From positions 2,971,501-3,035,500 of the forward strand of contig NW_024104096.1 of the NCBI RefSeq assembly GCF_003945595.2: a stretch of DNA of 64,000 bases, read 5' to 3'. The stretch comes from Pipra filicauda. Lineage: Eukaryota; Chordata; Aves; Passeriformes; Pipridae. The translations under genes were made by a program, and so were the position numbers. This document shows, piece by piece, positions 1-11,135 of this stretch (position 1 is the first letter of the stretch; the number at the start of each line of letters is the position of its first letter). The notes under the pieces are model-generated. The model worked only from the letters and a program-made list of their open reading frames with translations. It was not told the origin of the DNA and did not search any database.

Positions 1-573
1 ACTGCTTAGAGTGGAAATTACTGTAGGATTACCCAGATCTGGAGCAGCTAGATTTTTTTCCTCAGTATTTAGATTCTAAGAGATTCAGATAATCAGTTAG
101 TGGGATATCAGAAGGTATCAGCCAGATAGGTGCATGTGGAAATTTCCCCAGAAACTTACCTAAATGGATCTATAGGTTCCTCCATAACCCTGTAAATCAG
201 GCACTAAGTTCTTTGGGACATGGATAAAAAATACAATGCAATAAAAAGCACTGCATTGTCTAGATAATCCTGGTGGAGGGAATTCCACCAGCCAGACATT
301 TACAGACAGCTATTTCTACTCAGTCGTTATAGGAAACATATACATAGACAGTTTAAAAATCCTTACTTAATAAAACTATTTCCCAGTGCTTTGCCTGTTG
401 AGAGATATTAGTTGTTTGCCTTAAATAAATAAGGTTTAAACAGAATGAGTCACTTACTGTTAAAATATTGTGTGATTTAGTATGCTGATTGCTTAGCTCT
501 ACTTGCTTAGTATGAGCAGCTACATTTGTTGAAGCCTTAGGCCATAAGCTGGGGACTTTCACCTAGATATGCT
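1..573. other. Unique AT-rich DNA, no gene seen
   Basis: No coding exon, RNA gene or recognisable repeat can be supported here. The only open frames are short and have no recognisable motif. Confidence 0.5.
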
Positions 574-762
574 TTCAGCTGCAATACAGTAAATTTTCTT
601 AACATTTTTCCTAGTAACTGGTACAGTGCTGTGTTTTGTCTTTAGTATGAGAAGAATGTTGATAACACATTGATGCTTTAGTTGTTGCTAAGCAATGTTT
701 ATTCCAAATCTAGAACTTTAGTTTCCCATGTTGTGCTGTGGAGCAGGTGCAGAAGAAGTGCA
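574..762 (+). mobile_element. LTR fragment, 5' part of an avian endogenous retrovirus LTR
   Basis: The stretch begins with a degraded form of the 'ggctgggatagagttaatt' type LTR start. It then runs through 'ctggtacagtgctgtgtttt', 'agtatgagaagaatgttgat' and 'agttgttgctaagca', which are landmarks of a common avian LTR group. The same landmarks appear in reverse in the more complete copy at 16809-17390. After about 762 the similarity stops, so the 3' two-thirds is missing or too diverged to see. No flanking duplication is visible and no retroviral coding sequence lies next to it. Confidence 0.7.
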
Positions 763-3700
763 AACCAAAGTTAAGGAGGCTACAAATGTCAGCAGAAGGT
801 GTATGAAGGGCACTTGAAGAATGGGTGGATAAATTGCAACGGTATATTTACCCAGGGATTTCTTTGTTCTCGGTCCCTCTCTGGAGACACCCAGTTCAAG
901 ATGACCTACTGCTGTACCACACTATTAAATTATTTGTTTTTATAAAATCTGACACCAGAGACTCTGCTGCAGGAAACCTAAGTTTGAGCCTGAATCAAGA
1001 GGAAGCACACCTGGGAGTGTGTGTGTGAGCATGGAGTCAGAGGGGGATCCTACTGGCTCATTGGAAGGGACTCCAGTACCAGCAGTTAAAAGTCTTAAGT
1101 GATGTGTGTGCAACTCCTTGAATTGTGTGATAATGTGGAGGCTGTGTCTTCTCCCTTAACATTGCCTTTCTGCATTCTTTCATTTTTTACTCTGGTGTCA
1201 ATAATAATACATAGATGAAAGAAGTGCAGTACATTCCAGTTGAGTCTTGCGTACCTGTGAAGGTAAAGTTTGCATATGTAGAGCTTCCACATTTTTTCTT
1301 CCACAAGATAGATGGCAGATTTAAATGAGAACAGGCTAAAGATCTAAAAAAGTAAAATTAAACTTTGTTTGGAAAAAAAAAAAATAGAAGGAGACAGAGG
1401 GAAGGAAGAGATTCCTGCTGCATCTCTGTAATAAGGTGCTTACAACTACTTTTTGTGAAGCAAATTTCACTGCAAATCAAAATTCCAGTTATTCACACTG
1501 AAGTCAAAGGAACTTTCCAGCCTTTGATTCAATGAAACACCCGGTTTCAAGCGTACACTTATATTAGTTCTTGTTCAATGAAACTGATGGAGGTAAAGTT
1601 AAATCAATGTAAACATCCATTTATACCCTGCTGACTTCAGTAAGAAGTTAGTTTGCATTGGAATTGTTAAATCTGGTGACTCACATAATACTTCTTTGTG
1701 ACAGTTTATAATACTTGGAAATGTAGCCCATATTCTTAATGGTATTTAGAATAACTGAAGTCAACAAAATACCCTAAGCACACTCATCATCTTTGGCAAC
1801 TTAATATTATGCATATAAGTAAGTACTCTCTTAGAGAGACTAGTTCACTATTAGAAAGATATGCTACAGCACTGAGTTGTCTTCAAAGATAGACTTTTTT
1901 TTTATGGATTTTAAAATTCAATTTTACAGTTTATAGTCTGAAATGTACACCATTATGTAACGTTGTTTTGTGGATGGAAAATATGGGTTGTACACAAACA
2001 GTGCACTCTGCATTTTTAGTTGCAGAGATAATATGTTTATTATTATTGGGTTTACCAAACTCCACATTATATTTTAGCTTTCTAAATCCTTTCTCTTCCT
2101 ATTTGACTTTGATGTTTAATGCATAATAGATACAGATGATAAAAATATGCAAACAAGTCACCCCATTCTGGAATTCATATGTGATTTCACAAATGGCAAT
2201 TAACCTTTATATACATATAATGATTGTGAGTGCATTAACTGCCTTTAGCTGCCATTTCCAGCCTTACCTGGAAACCCCACTCATGCATTCTCTGTCTTTT
2301 TTTTTCTGTGAGCTCTGTGTAAGCCTTAGAGGGGACAACCACTTCTGGGTTGGGCTACACTATAGATGTGCCTCTGCTCAGCCCCGTGCCCTGTTGCCTT
2401 GATCTTCCTAGAGGGACCCCGGACCAGCCCTCACACCTCCTCTGGTCCTGCCTGGGCTCCTGGCTGAACAAATTTCAAAACAATTTCCCATCTGAGGGTT
2501 CCAGTTCACCAAAAATTATATTTTCCTTGGAAACAAACTGGTTCTTCTGCATTTTTTTTATGGAAATCAGGCAGGCAGAGAGGTTTCCCTTCTACCTCTT
2601 TCACGCCAGCTGGCATCATGGTGACTGAAAGGCCAGCCTGCCCGTCTCACTGGACTTCATGGTTGTCATGTCTGTCCAGCTACCCTGCTTCCCACCTGGC
2701 AGACTGCTCCAATTGTCTGGCTTTCTGGCTAGTTTTTCACCTGGGTAGCCAACTTCCTGTAAAAAAGTTCTTGAAACATGCTCTGTGTGGTCTCAAAACA
2801 ATGATTATGGGTTTTGAAATCAAGTTATGCAGTGAAGCAAAGTTTTGTTTCCAATGTGAAAAAGAGAAATAAAAAAAATAGAAAATTGTCGACAAAACAA
2901 AAATTGCACTTTGATTGCCCTTTTAGTTTTCACAGCACTCTCTGTACAAAGAAAAGAGACTACCATGGCAACATTACTTGTATTAGCAAATCTAAAGGAC
3001 TATATAAGCCATTCTTCCTTTGCTTAGTCTATTCAATCTCTTCTTTTTTTTTCCCCTTAAAATGAAAAAAAAGGCTTCAAAAAGTCACTCTGAAATGTTG
3101 CAAAGGTTCAGGACAACCTCTTCTAGGTTTTGAGATTTAGTGCTGTCATTAAGTGAAGTTAAGAATAGGTTTATAATATATTTAAGTGGCTTTCCTTCTG
3201 GTAGCACCAAGAACTTAGGATGTTGGTTTTATTTGTTAAGTGTTATAGTTTACATATAGCTAAAAATAAAGCGTGTGCAGACAGGTACATAGATATAATT
3301 CAGCTTAGGCAAGGGGCAAGCCTCAGGTCTGATCTGCAATGCAGCTCCCAGGCTAATGGGAAGAGGGTGCTGTGGTGGGGGATCCAGATGAAGTTGCTCA
3401 GAACAATTAAGGCCTGTTAGTGAACTCAGGGCACTGAAAAATAAGAGTCTCAGCCCAGAGAGGTTTCCAAAGGGCTGTTATGTCACCTTTCCTACATGCA
3501 ATCTTTCCACCTGGATCTTTGGCAATATCTCATGAGAGAGGTCCCAGCCTGGGCTGGGTCAAGGCACAGAGAAATGTGAGACTCTACAGAAGAGTGAAGC
3601 CCACAGAGGTGTTCAGAGTAAAGTGAGAACTGTGATGGCAACACTCCCCAAGGCAGCCCTTGCACATAGGCCTTCTACTGGCTCTGTGGCATCTTTTATG

Positions 3701-3891
3701 AAATAGACCTTTGCCTGATGATCGGGGTTTAGTTTTTTTCTGTGCTATACATGTGCTGTTGAAATAAAATAACAAAAAAACTTACCTAGTTTCATCAGGG
3801 GAGATGGGAATATATTTTTGGGGAGACTTTAAGTGGAGTCTACAGATAAATATACTTTCCCTTATTCTAGACTCACATGTTCCTGAATACT
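763..3891. other. Non-coding stretch with two somewhat GC-richer patches
   Basis: I see no supported gene. Two patches, about 2255-2780 and 3300-3720, are richer in G and C and in CT/AG words than their surroundings, and carry overlapping open frames of 60-90 codons without recognisable motifs. They could be old, unrecognised retroelement remnants. Poly-A/poly-T runs occur near 1372, 1896 and 3046. Confidence 0.4.
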
Positions 3892-4416
3892 TGATTGTAC
3901 TGGTTCTGGCTGGAACAGAGTTAATTTTCTTCATAGTGTATGGTGCTGAATTTTGGATTTGTGGTCAAAAGAGTGCGATAACACACTCATGCTTTAACCA
4001 TTGCCTCCTCTGCTTCTCACACTCCCCAGCCAGTGAGGAGGCTGGGGGGCACAAGGGCTGGGGAGGGACACAACTAGGACTGCTGACGCCAGCTGACTAG
4101 GGGGATATCACGTACCATATGGCATCATGCTCAGCATCAAAAGCTGAGGAAAGAAGGAGGAATAAGGGCTGTTTGGGGGTTATGGCATAATGAAGACCTC
4201 CTTTCCCAGAAATGGCTGAGCACCTGCCTGCCCGTGGGAAATGGTGAACGAATTCCTTGTTTTGTTTTGCTTGTGTGCACTGCTTCTGCTTTTTTGTATT
4301 CAACTGTCTTAATTTTAACCCATGAGCTTTCTCGCTTTTGCACTTCCAATTCTCTCCAGGAAAGTGAGCAAGTGGTTATGTGGGGCTGAGCTACTCCCTG
4401 GGGTTAACCCACAACG
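3892..4416 (+). mobile_element. Solo LTR, related to the 574-762 and 16809-17390 LTRs
   Basis: The element opens with 'tggttctggctggaacagag', followed by 'ttaattttcttcatag' and 'gataacacactcatg'. A central GC-richer part contains 'gggatatcacgtaccatatg' and then 'catcatgctcagcatcaaaa', which is the promoter-like region of this LTR group. Near the 3' end are 'ttccttgttttgttttgctt', 'aacccatgagctttctcgct' and a terminal 'ggggttaacccacaac'. The length of about 525 bp and the order of these blocks fit a complete LTR without internal retroviral sequence. The termini are diverged from TG...CA, and no target duplication can be read, so this is an old insertion. Confidence 0.8.
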
Positions 4417-4879
4417 CTGATGTATCCTGCTTCAGCTGTTTTGCTTGTTGCCATTCTTTTTTTCTCCTAACCAAGACTTCTGGATGTCTTAACAACATGC
4501 CCCAGCACTGGCACATTTAAGATTTTGAACAACTATACAACAATAGAGTCAGGGTATGGATATAAGACAAATTTATTGTATCTCTCTGGTACGAGATGCT
4601 GCATTGGTAAGAGCTTTAGGACTGAATTGTCCACATATTTTCTTGAAGTATGCATATAAAAATCAAGAAACAGATTTTATATCTCCTAAGGTATGTATTA
4701 TTAGAGCAGAAATTAAAATAGTGATTTCTTAAAAGACAAATCCATTATCTCATGAATGAGGTAAAAAAAAGATTAATTTACAAATATGCGCTCCAGCTAT
4801 TGTTGCCCATGCCTATTGATCTGACCCAGTCTTTTTAAATTCAATACCATAAACTTTAAGTTATAAGGAAATCCGCATT
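4417..4879. other. Short unique AT-rich spacer
   Basis: Nothing recognisable lies between the solo LTR and the next LTR fragment. Confidence 0.4.
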
Positions 4880-5093
4880 ATTGTGGATTCAAGATCATAT
4901 TATTATTATTATCAGTATTATCATTATTATTATTATATTTTACTTTGTTTCAATTTTTAAACTGTTCTTATTTCAACCTATGAGGATTTTTTCTTTTTTC
5001 TGATTATCCTCCCCATGTCACTGGGGAGAAAGGGGAGAGTGAGCGACATGCTGTATGGTACTTAGTTGGTGGCTGGGGTTAAACCATTACTCA
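4880..5093 (+). mobile_element. LTR fragment, 3' part, with an internal ATT-rich run
   Basis: An (ATT)n-like stretch at 4896-4936 leads into 'tttactttgtttcaattttt', 'aaactgttcttatttcaacc' and 'tatgaggattttttc'. It then runs through 'aaaggggagagtgagcgaca' to a closing 'ggctggggttaaaccatta'. This is the same block order as the reverse complement of 16809-17085, so the ATT run belongs to the LTR and is not an independent microsatellite. The 5' half of the LTR is absent. Confidence 0.7.
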
Positions 5094-5524
5094 ACTACAT
5101 TAAATTAATATCTGCTTAAACCAGAATGCAGCAGCTAGGACTGGGACAAGCAGCTTTTCTCTCTGCCGTTTAGTTACATCCTTTCCACAAGGGTGATGTA
5201 CAATGCACATACAGAATCTCTAAGCAAACAAAACAGGTATAACATTCATCACACTTTGAATTTCAACTCACTTTCCTTCCTTGAAAGTTTCCCAGGCATG
5301 TTCTCTACTAAGCAAAGAAGGAAGATATCAGGTGGCAGTTTCAGGATGGTTTGAGTAGCAGCAGTCTCAGACAACTATCTGAGATCATGTCATTTGTCAT
5401 GACTAGTTATTCTCTGGGCCAAGCTATATAAGAACTTAAGAATGTCTCCACTAGTCCAGATCAAAGGTTCATTTAGTCCAGTGGCTATCAATGAATGGGC
5501 CATGAATGCTTGGGAAGACTATCA
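5094..5524. other. Unique DNA, no gene seen
   Basis: There is no recognisable repeat or coding signal up to the start of the inverted unit at 5525. Confidence 0.4.
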
Positions 5525-6347
5525 GGGATCATAAAATGACCAGCTGATATACAGATGTTCTGAAAGTATACATTGTGAATCTGTTTCCATACGAACATAT
5601 ATTCATATAAAAAGCACTTATACATACAGTGTCCTCTCAACAGTTTCAAGAAGCAAAAACAGCTGCCAGAGATTAATTTTATATAAGTGCTTTCTCCTCG
5701 CTACATTTCAAATACCGATGGTCCATTCATCGATTGCAGAAAGGGAGGAAGCTAACACAAAACCACCAGAGAATCCGTCTGAAATTATAATCCCCAGAAA
5801 AGAGACTCTGCTTTCACAGCTGACCTGCTTCACAGGTATCATTCAGATTCAGCATGTAAAATTCATAATTCCAACATGTTATCAAGAATTTCTTCAATGC
5901 CTCATAGTTACCAGTAACGATTCAGATACTAGAACTGAATGTATTTGTGAGCTCACGGTTTATTCTACATCATTTGTCAGATCAAGGGACTTGTGCATGT
6001 CCGAATCATCTTGCATGATGAATAGATCTTCTGCAGATGGCATAAATACAAGTTGTTCTCTCTCTATATTGACTACTCTGTACATACACAAGGAGATGGG
6101 CCCAGTCTGTGCCTAAAATCAGATTAAATGTGTCTTTAACATATGTGGTACCCTATTTTTCAGTGGTTACACTAGCCCAATTCAATGACACACAAAGACC
6201 TAGTCTATTGTTGCCAGACAGCTCCAGCGTGAATTTGTTGTTTGTGTTAGGTAAATTGTCTCCTCTTTAAGACACTGTTGATACCCTTGAAAAAAATACA
6301 TAGTACTTTATATATTTTAAAAAAATCTCGCTTTTCATTCAGGTCTG
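5525..6347 (+). repeat. Unidentified ~820-bp repeat unit, left copy of an outer inverted pair
   Basis: This block is repeated in inverted orientation at 29178-29982. By hand alignment I count about 27 substitutions over roughly 800 aligned bases, plus three small gaps and one 18-base gap. Both copies share abrupt ends ('agggatca' and 'aggtctga') beyond which the flanks are unrelated, as expected for a mobile element or a cut-and-pasted segment. A frame of 132 codons (5718-6116) stays open in both copies (126 codons in the other). It starts MVHSSIAEREEANTKPPE, ends in KEMGPVCA and matches no family I know. The unit has neither TG...CA ends nor clear terminal inverted repeats. A possible imperfect target duplication, 'gactatcag' at 5517 and 'gactacag' at 6347, flanks this copy. 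A 12-bp stem (5611-5622 with 5682-5693) is conserved. Non-coding DNA of unknown class is the safest call. Confidence 0.75.
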
Positions 6348-9300
6348 ACTACAGAAACTGCGTTGAGACATTTCCATAGGACTCACTCCTGCTCCAGGTA
6401 ATTTACTTCAGAGCTAAGAGGTTACAAAACTGTGCTGATCAGTCAGTGTTGGAGCCATGGTATTTGAGTAAAAACTTCATTCTGAGGTTTTTTTCTGCTT
6501 TTGCCAGTGTGCCTTTTCCTAAGTAAACAATGCTGATATGTGAGACACTTGGTGCAATCTTCCTGTAGTCTCAGCATAGGCTGTTACCTCTAGGGAGCTA
6601 AGCTTTGGGCTCCTAGTCATCTATAGAGAAAATACCTCAGAATTGTGTTTGGCAATAAATACATGCCTGCTTACTTATATTCCTTCTAGCAGTTGCCTCC
6701 CTCTTTTGATTGGCTGCTAAGAACCAGTCCACCCAATACTTTTCACACACTCTGTAAGAATTCTTTTTTTTTTCATTTTCCTTCCACTATTCTAAGTACT
6801 TTTCTCATAAAAAAGGTGGGTTACTCTCATCCTTCCTGCTTGAGTATTTACTTTTGATTTTCTCAATCTGATGAAAATTAATAAGATCAAGTGAGTCAAG
6901 AGATATAAAGGGGCAAGTAAACAGTTTATTTTATGGAGGAGGAAGAAGATATATGAAATACTCTGTTGGAATATTTTCACCTGATCAGTCCAAATTCTAA
7001 CAGATTAGCAGATGGCAAGAGCATTCTAAATTAGTGCAAATCTGTCCTTTGCGCTTTTAGGATCCCAGGAACACAATATTTATTCTGATGGTAAATACCT
7101 GGAAAAATTGCTGGGAAAAGAGGCAATATATTATAACTATGTTATGGAACAATACTCAAGGCACAGAAGACCATGAATTTTAGAATTCCTGGCTCTGATG
7201 AAACTTTAAAATTGAATCTGATATGACAGTAAGCCCTGTAGTCCTTGTCCACATTTTTTGTCCAAAAGGACAAGAGAAAAAAGTAATTCCTAGAGATAAA
7301 AGGGAAGTAATGTTGGATTCATAAATTGCATGTATGAGCAGTAATTTCTATAACATTAGAATAACTTGGTTTTGTAAATTCATACCGACAAAAATCCTGA
7401 ATTATTTTAAATTTCAGTTAATTTAGAAAGAACTTTGCAATTTTGTTGCATTATATTTTCTCTCGTTTAACTTGGTCTACTGGCTTATACTCCCACACAT
7501 TCAAATCCTTAGAATATGGTATGTCACCTGATGAAAAACACTGGCGCAGAGCTTGTCCTGTTTCTATCTTTCCTTCAGATACAGATAGTTGGGTGACTTT
7601 GATGCTTATATAAATCCATATCTCATAAATTTTTTTGTATCTGGAATAAAAAATGAATAAATTTTATACTAAAGATTTATTGTATTAATCTCATTTTCTC
7701 TATTATTTCCTTTCTCATCTACAGTATCAGTACAGGGCCAAGGTAACCCAATGGAAATCACTGGAGTTACATGAATATTACACTAGCACTGGTCAGGAGA
7801 AAATAGACAGCCTTCCTCAATAAAGGAAAGTAGGTTAAATTGAAGTGGAGAATTTGAATCTATATCAAAGACTTATTGGAAAAAGTACTTAATGCTGTAA
7901 ATCTCTACAAATAAGAAACTAGGATGGTGCAGGAATTAAAAACTAAAGTGACACAAAAGACAGATAAACATTTTAAAGAGGTAAAGACCACAGCTTGTAC
8001 TGCTAAATGCATTAATTCAACCAAATAATTGAGTAATGCCTTGCTCAAAAAACTGGTTATTATGCACTTGCTCAATTCTGGATTTTTTAGGTTTGGGGCT
8101 TTTTTGTTGGGTGTAGTTTTGTTTTGTTCCTTTGGTAGTGTTTGGTATTTAGTCTGAAACACCTAAATAGCCTCATTGTAGCATTATTAAAAAATAAAGG
8201 TGTTCTGAAAGGAAAAATGTCATTCAGCATTTCTTTTTCTGATGTTCATGTTAGTGAAGGAGTTTTTGATGGCTTGTTTAATCAGTTATTCATAAAATTA
8301 GGTAAGGTGAGGAACATGGGATCTAATAAAGTAATGAGATGACTGCTATTAGCTAAACCTGGTGCTGTGTACAAATTCTAGTTGAAAGATTCAGCTCCCT
8401 GCTACTGCTATAAAATTAGAAAGCTGGAACAAAAAGTTGCTTTTTCCCAAGCTCACCAGCAGTATGTTTTCATGGATTTTATCACCAAAATGCACAGCAA
8501 TGTACAGTGAAAACACAGGAGAGACTTAGCATCCTTAAGCTGTTAGTATACGCACAGGAATTAGCAGAAAAATCTTGTATACACAGAAGCTGACCTACTT
8601 ACATTTGGCAGTCTGTGTTAAATATCAAAAAGCACATTCTGCTGAAGGCATTATATTCCTTGGGAATTAATAACACCTATTTTTCATTTATTCATTCTGA
8701 GACGGCTCTCTTCCACTGTGTTTATGTATGATGTAGCAATTTTTGTGACACAGATGGCTCCTAACTATTGCAATAAGGTATATAGAAAATGGAGAGATAC
8801 AGAGGAAAAATAGTAACAGAACATTGGAGAAATAGTCAAATTTTAAAATAGGATGAAGGACTGGAGGTATTAATTTTTGGGTAGTGTTTGGGAATTAAAA
8901 AAATTTCTTAAAGAGATTCTGTGTTGCAGACAGGTTGTCATGATGATCATAGATAAACTGGTTGGCCATAAAACTGGAGGAGATAACATCAATGCCATCA
9001 TTGCTGGAGACTGCTGTGACTACATATGTCTGTATTTCTAGCCTACAGAATTTGGCAGTGGTTCTCAGTACATCAAGGAAGAAAAGGTATGATTATAGAA
9101 AATGAGAGTTATGAAAAAAGACCAGGTTATAAAAAATACAAATATAAGGTCAAAGGATAATGAAAAAATGGCAATTAAATATTATCACTGAATCTTAAAC
9201 ATGTCCTGCACTGTGCTTTGATGGTGAGAGATAAATTTTAAAAAGCATTCAAAATAAAAGAAATAAATATAATTTTTTTATTTGCTTTCATTTTGTTTTC

Positions 9301-9480
9301 ATCTAAGGATACAATATTTATCAATCTTTCAAAGTTTGCATTTTCCTCTTATCTCTACTCCATGTAAAAGAGTAGCTAACTCAATTGGACTTCAAGATCC
9401 AGAGGAGTTCTGCTTCCCAGTCTGCTCAGAGCTGACTCCACTGTGCTCTGAGTTCCCGGTTCCTCCTGCCTTGGTCAGGT
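6348..9480. other. Unique AT-rich DNA, no gene seen
   Basis: No repeat family or supported exon is recognised. The longest frames (for example 7905-8162 on the minus strand) run through T-rich or A-rich low-complexity sequence and look fortuitous. Confidence 0.4.
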
Positions 9481-9524
9481 GGATGCAGTTGCTGCAGGTT
9501 GCAGGATGCAGTTGCTGCAGGTTC
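9481..9524. repeat. 23-bp tandem duplication
   Basis: The word 'ggatgcagttgctgcaggtt' occurs at 9481 and again at 9504. The two copies are in direct tandem and nearly identical. Confidence 0.9.
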
Positions 9525-10293
9525 AATCAGAAGCAGTTCTGAGTACACATTACAGAGAAACTCAGCTTGATCCCCCACCACTAGTTGATCAGCACTGAGG
9601 TTCACCGGTGGAGAATGCAGTCACCTGAACTCTCCAAAGGGTTTATCTCCACGTTATGTACCACGTGAATAATCACACTGCTTTAACCCCATAGGACACC
9701 AAGACCCTTACCCAGTCACTGTGCCAGACTGTGGACATCTCCAGGTCCTGGTGCCTTCATGCTCATCATCTGGTCTATAGTTGAACTTTGCTAACAACTA
9801 AGAAGAACACACAATTGGATTCACCTCCTGGGTCAGGCACATAAAGGTACTTGAACATAAAATTCTAGTGCCATTATACTATTGTGTACTATGCTGTAGC
9901 TGACAACTATTTACCCAGAAGCACGTGAGAGGATATCACTTTAGTGATATCAGGAACCTGTGTTTGGGCAACGGAGTCATTCTGCTAAATTTAGGTATCT
10001 ACAAGGTAAATGATTACAACATAAGTGATTACACATGGACAAGGTATCTAAGCTCCTCTTACAGTCAATTGACACCTGGTCACCAGAGTCAATGGAGATA
10101 GAAAGCTATTCAGCTCTCTTAAAGCAGGTATCTATTTTAAGAAGAGATAAATAGATCCCTAGACTCCACTGACTGTACTGGCTACATGTTCATTGACTAT
10201 GATGGGAGCTTAGACAGTGGTTTACATGTTGTAAGCTATGTTGTTATCAAAAGAATTTAGATGTCTGAGTCTTAAGCAAAATTCTACTCTGAA
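9525..10293. other. Unique DNA with one short palindrome
   Basis: No gene or repeat is recognised. A near-perfect palindrome, 'gatatcactttagtgatatc', sits at 9932-9951. Confidence 0.4.
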
Positions 10294-10363
10294 AGACAGT
10301 TGCATTTTTCTTTTAATAAACTACTTATAGACAGTTGCATTTTTCTTTTATTAAACTACTGCT
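10294..10363. repeat. 35-bp tandem duplication
   Basis: The word 'agacagttgcatttttcttt' starts at 10294 and again at 10329, followed in both copies by a TAAACTACT segment. The copies differ at a few positions only, so the duplication is fairly recent compared with the surrounding DNA. Confidence 0.9.
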
Positions 10364-10795
10364 CTTTGGAGTTTTGTAAGCAAAAATGGGATGCAAATGT
10401 ACTGTTCTTTCATATTTTGAATAAATATTACTATAACTTAGATTGAAAAAGTTATGAATTAGAAAGACATTTCAGTTACCTCCATCCCAAGTATTACTAT
10501 CTAATTCTATATTTTTAGACTATTTTGTGATAGTTAAAATTTTTTTTGGATATATCTACTCTGAATGTGATGCTTATTGATCTAGAAATATTTTCATTCT
10601 GAATTATGAATAAAACTCCAAGAATAAATATCATTTAAATATAATTGACTTTCCTAATATGGATTTTCTAAAATACAAAGTACCAAGAAAACATATTTTT
10701 CCAGAGCTTTTTTTAGCTGCTGTCATATACAAATTATCTTCCATTTTCTTATTTTTCATATTTGTGAGTTTGATAAAATTGATAACAATTAGTGC

Positions 10796-10925
10796 ATGTT
10801 GAGCAGAGACATGGTGGAACCTTTAACCTTGGGGCATTCAAGGATGTGGGTTAAGCTGCTTTGAACATGAAGCTGTACAAGATGGTCTTTGGATGTCCCT
10901 TCCAAATGATGTGATTCTGAGGCTA
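10796..10925 (+). mobile_element. Possible CR1 LINE 3' end fragment
   Basis: The segment contains 'gggcattcaaggatgtgg' and then 'agatggtctttggatgtccc', followed by 'ttccaaatgatgtgattctg'. This resembles the end of the CR1 3' untranslated region (a 'gatgatctt...gtcccttccaa...gattctatg' pattern) in plus orientation. The terminal octamers are degraded, so the call is tentative. Confidence 0.5.
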
Positions 10926-11035
10926 CTATTTTGAGTTCAATTTTTGTGTTCCTTAAAGCAATGAAATAAAACAAGACCTCAATTCTCAAGTTTCATCCAG
11001 AATTTTGTCATGAAAAAGATACTGGATTTCTACTT

Positions 11036-11135
11036 CTGTTTTGTTTGTTGACTTTTTTGTTTTGGTTTTGTTTTGTTTGTTTGTTTGTTTGTTTGTTTTG
11101 TTGTTTTTGGTTTTGTTTTGGTTTGGTTTTTTCCC
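11036..11135. repeat. GTTT-type low-complexity tract
   Basis: An irregular run of GTTT, GTTTT and GGTTT units contains five consecutive perfect TTTG units near 11078-11096. The 65-codon minus-strand frame across it (N, K, T repeats) is a by-product of the repeat. Confidence 0.9.
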
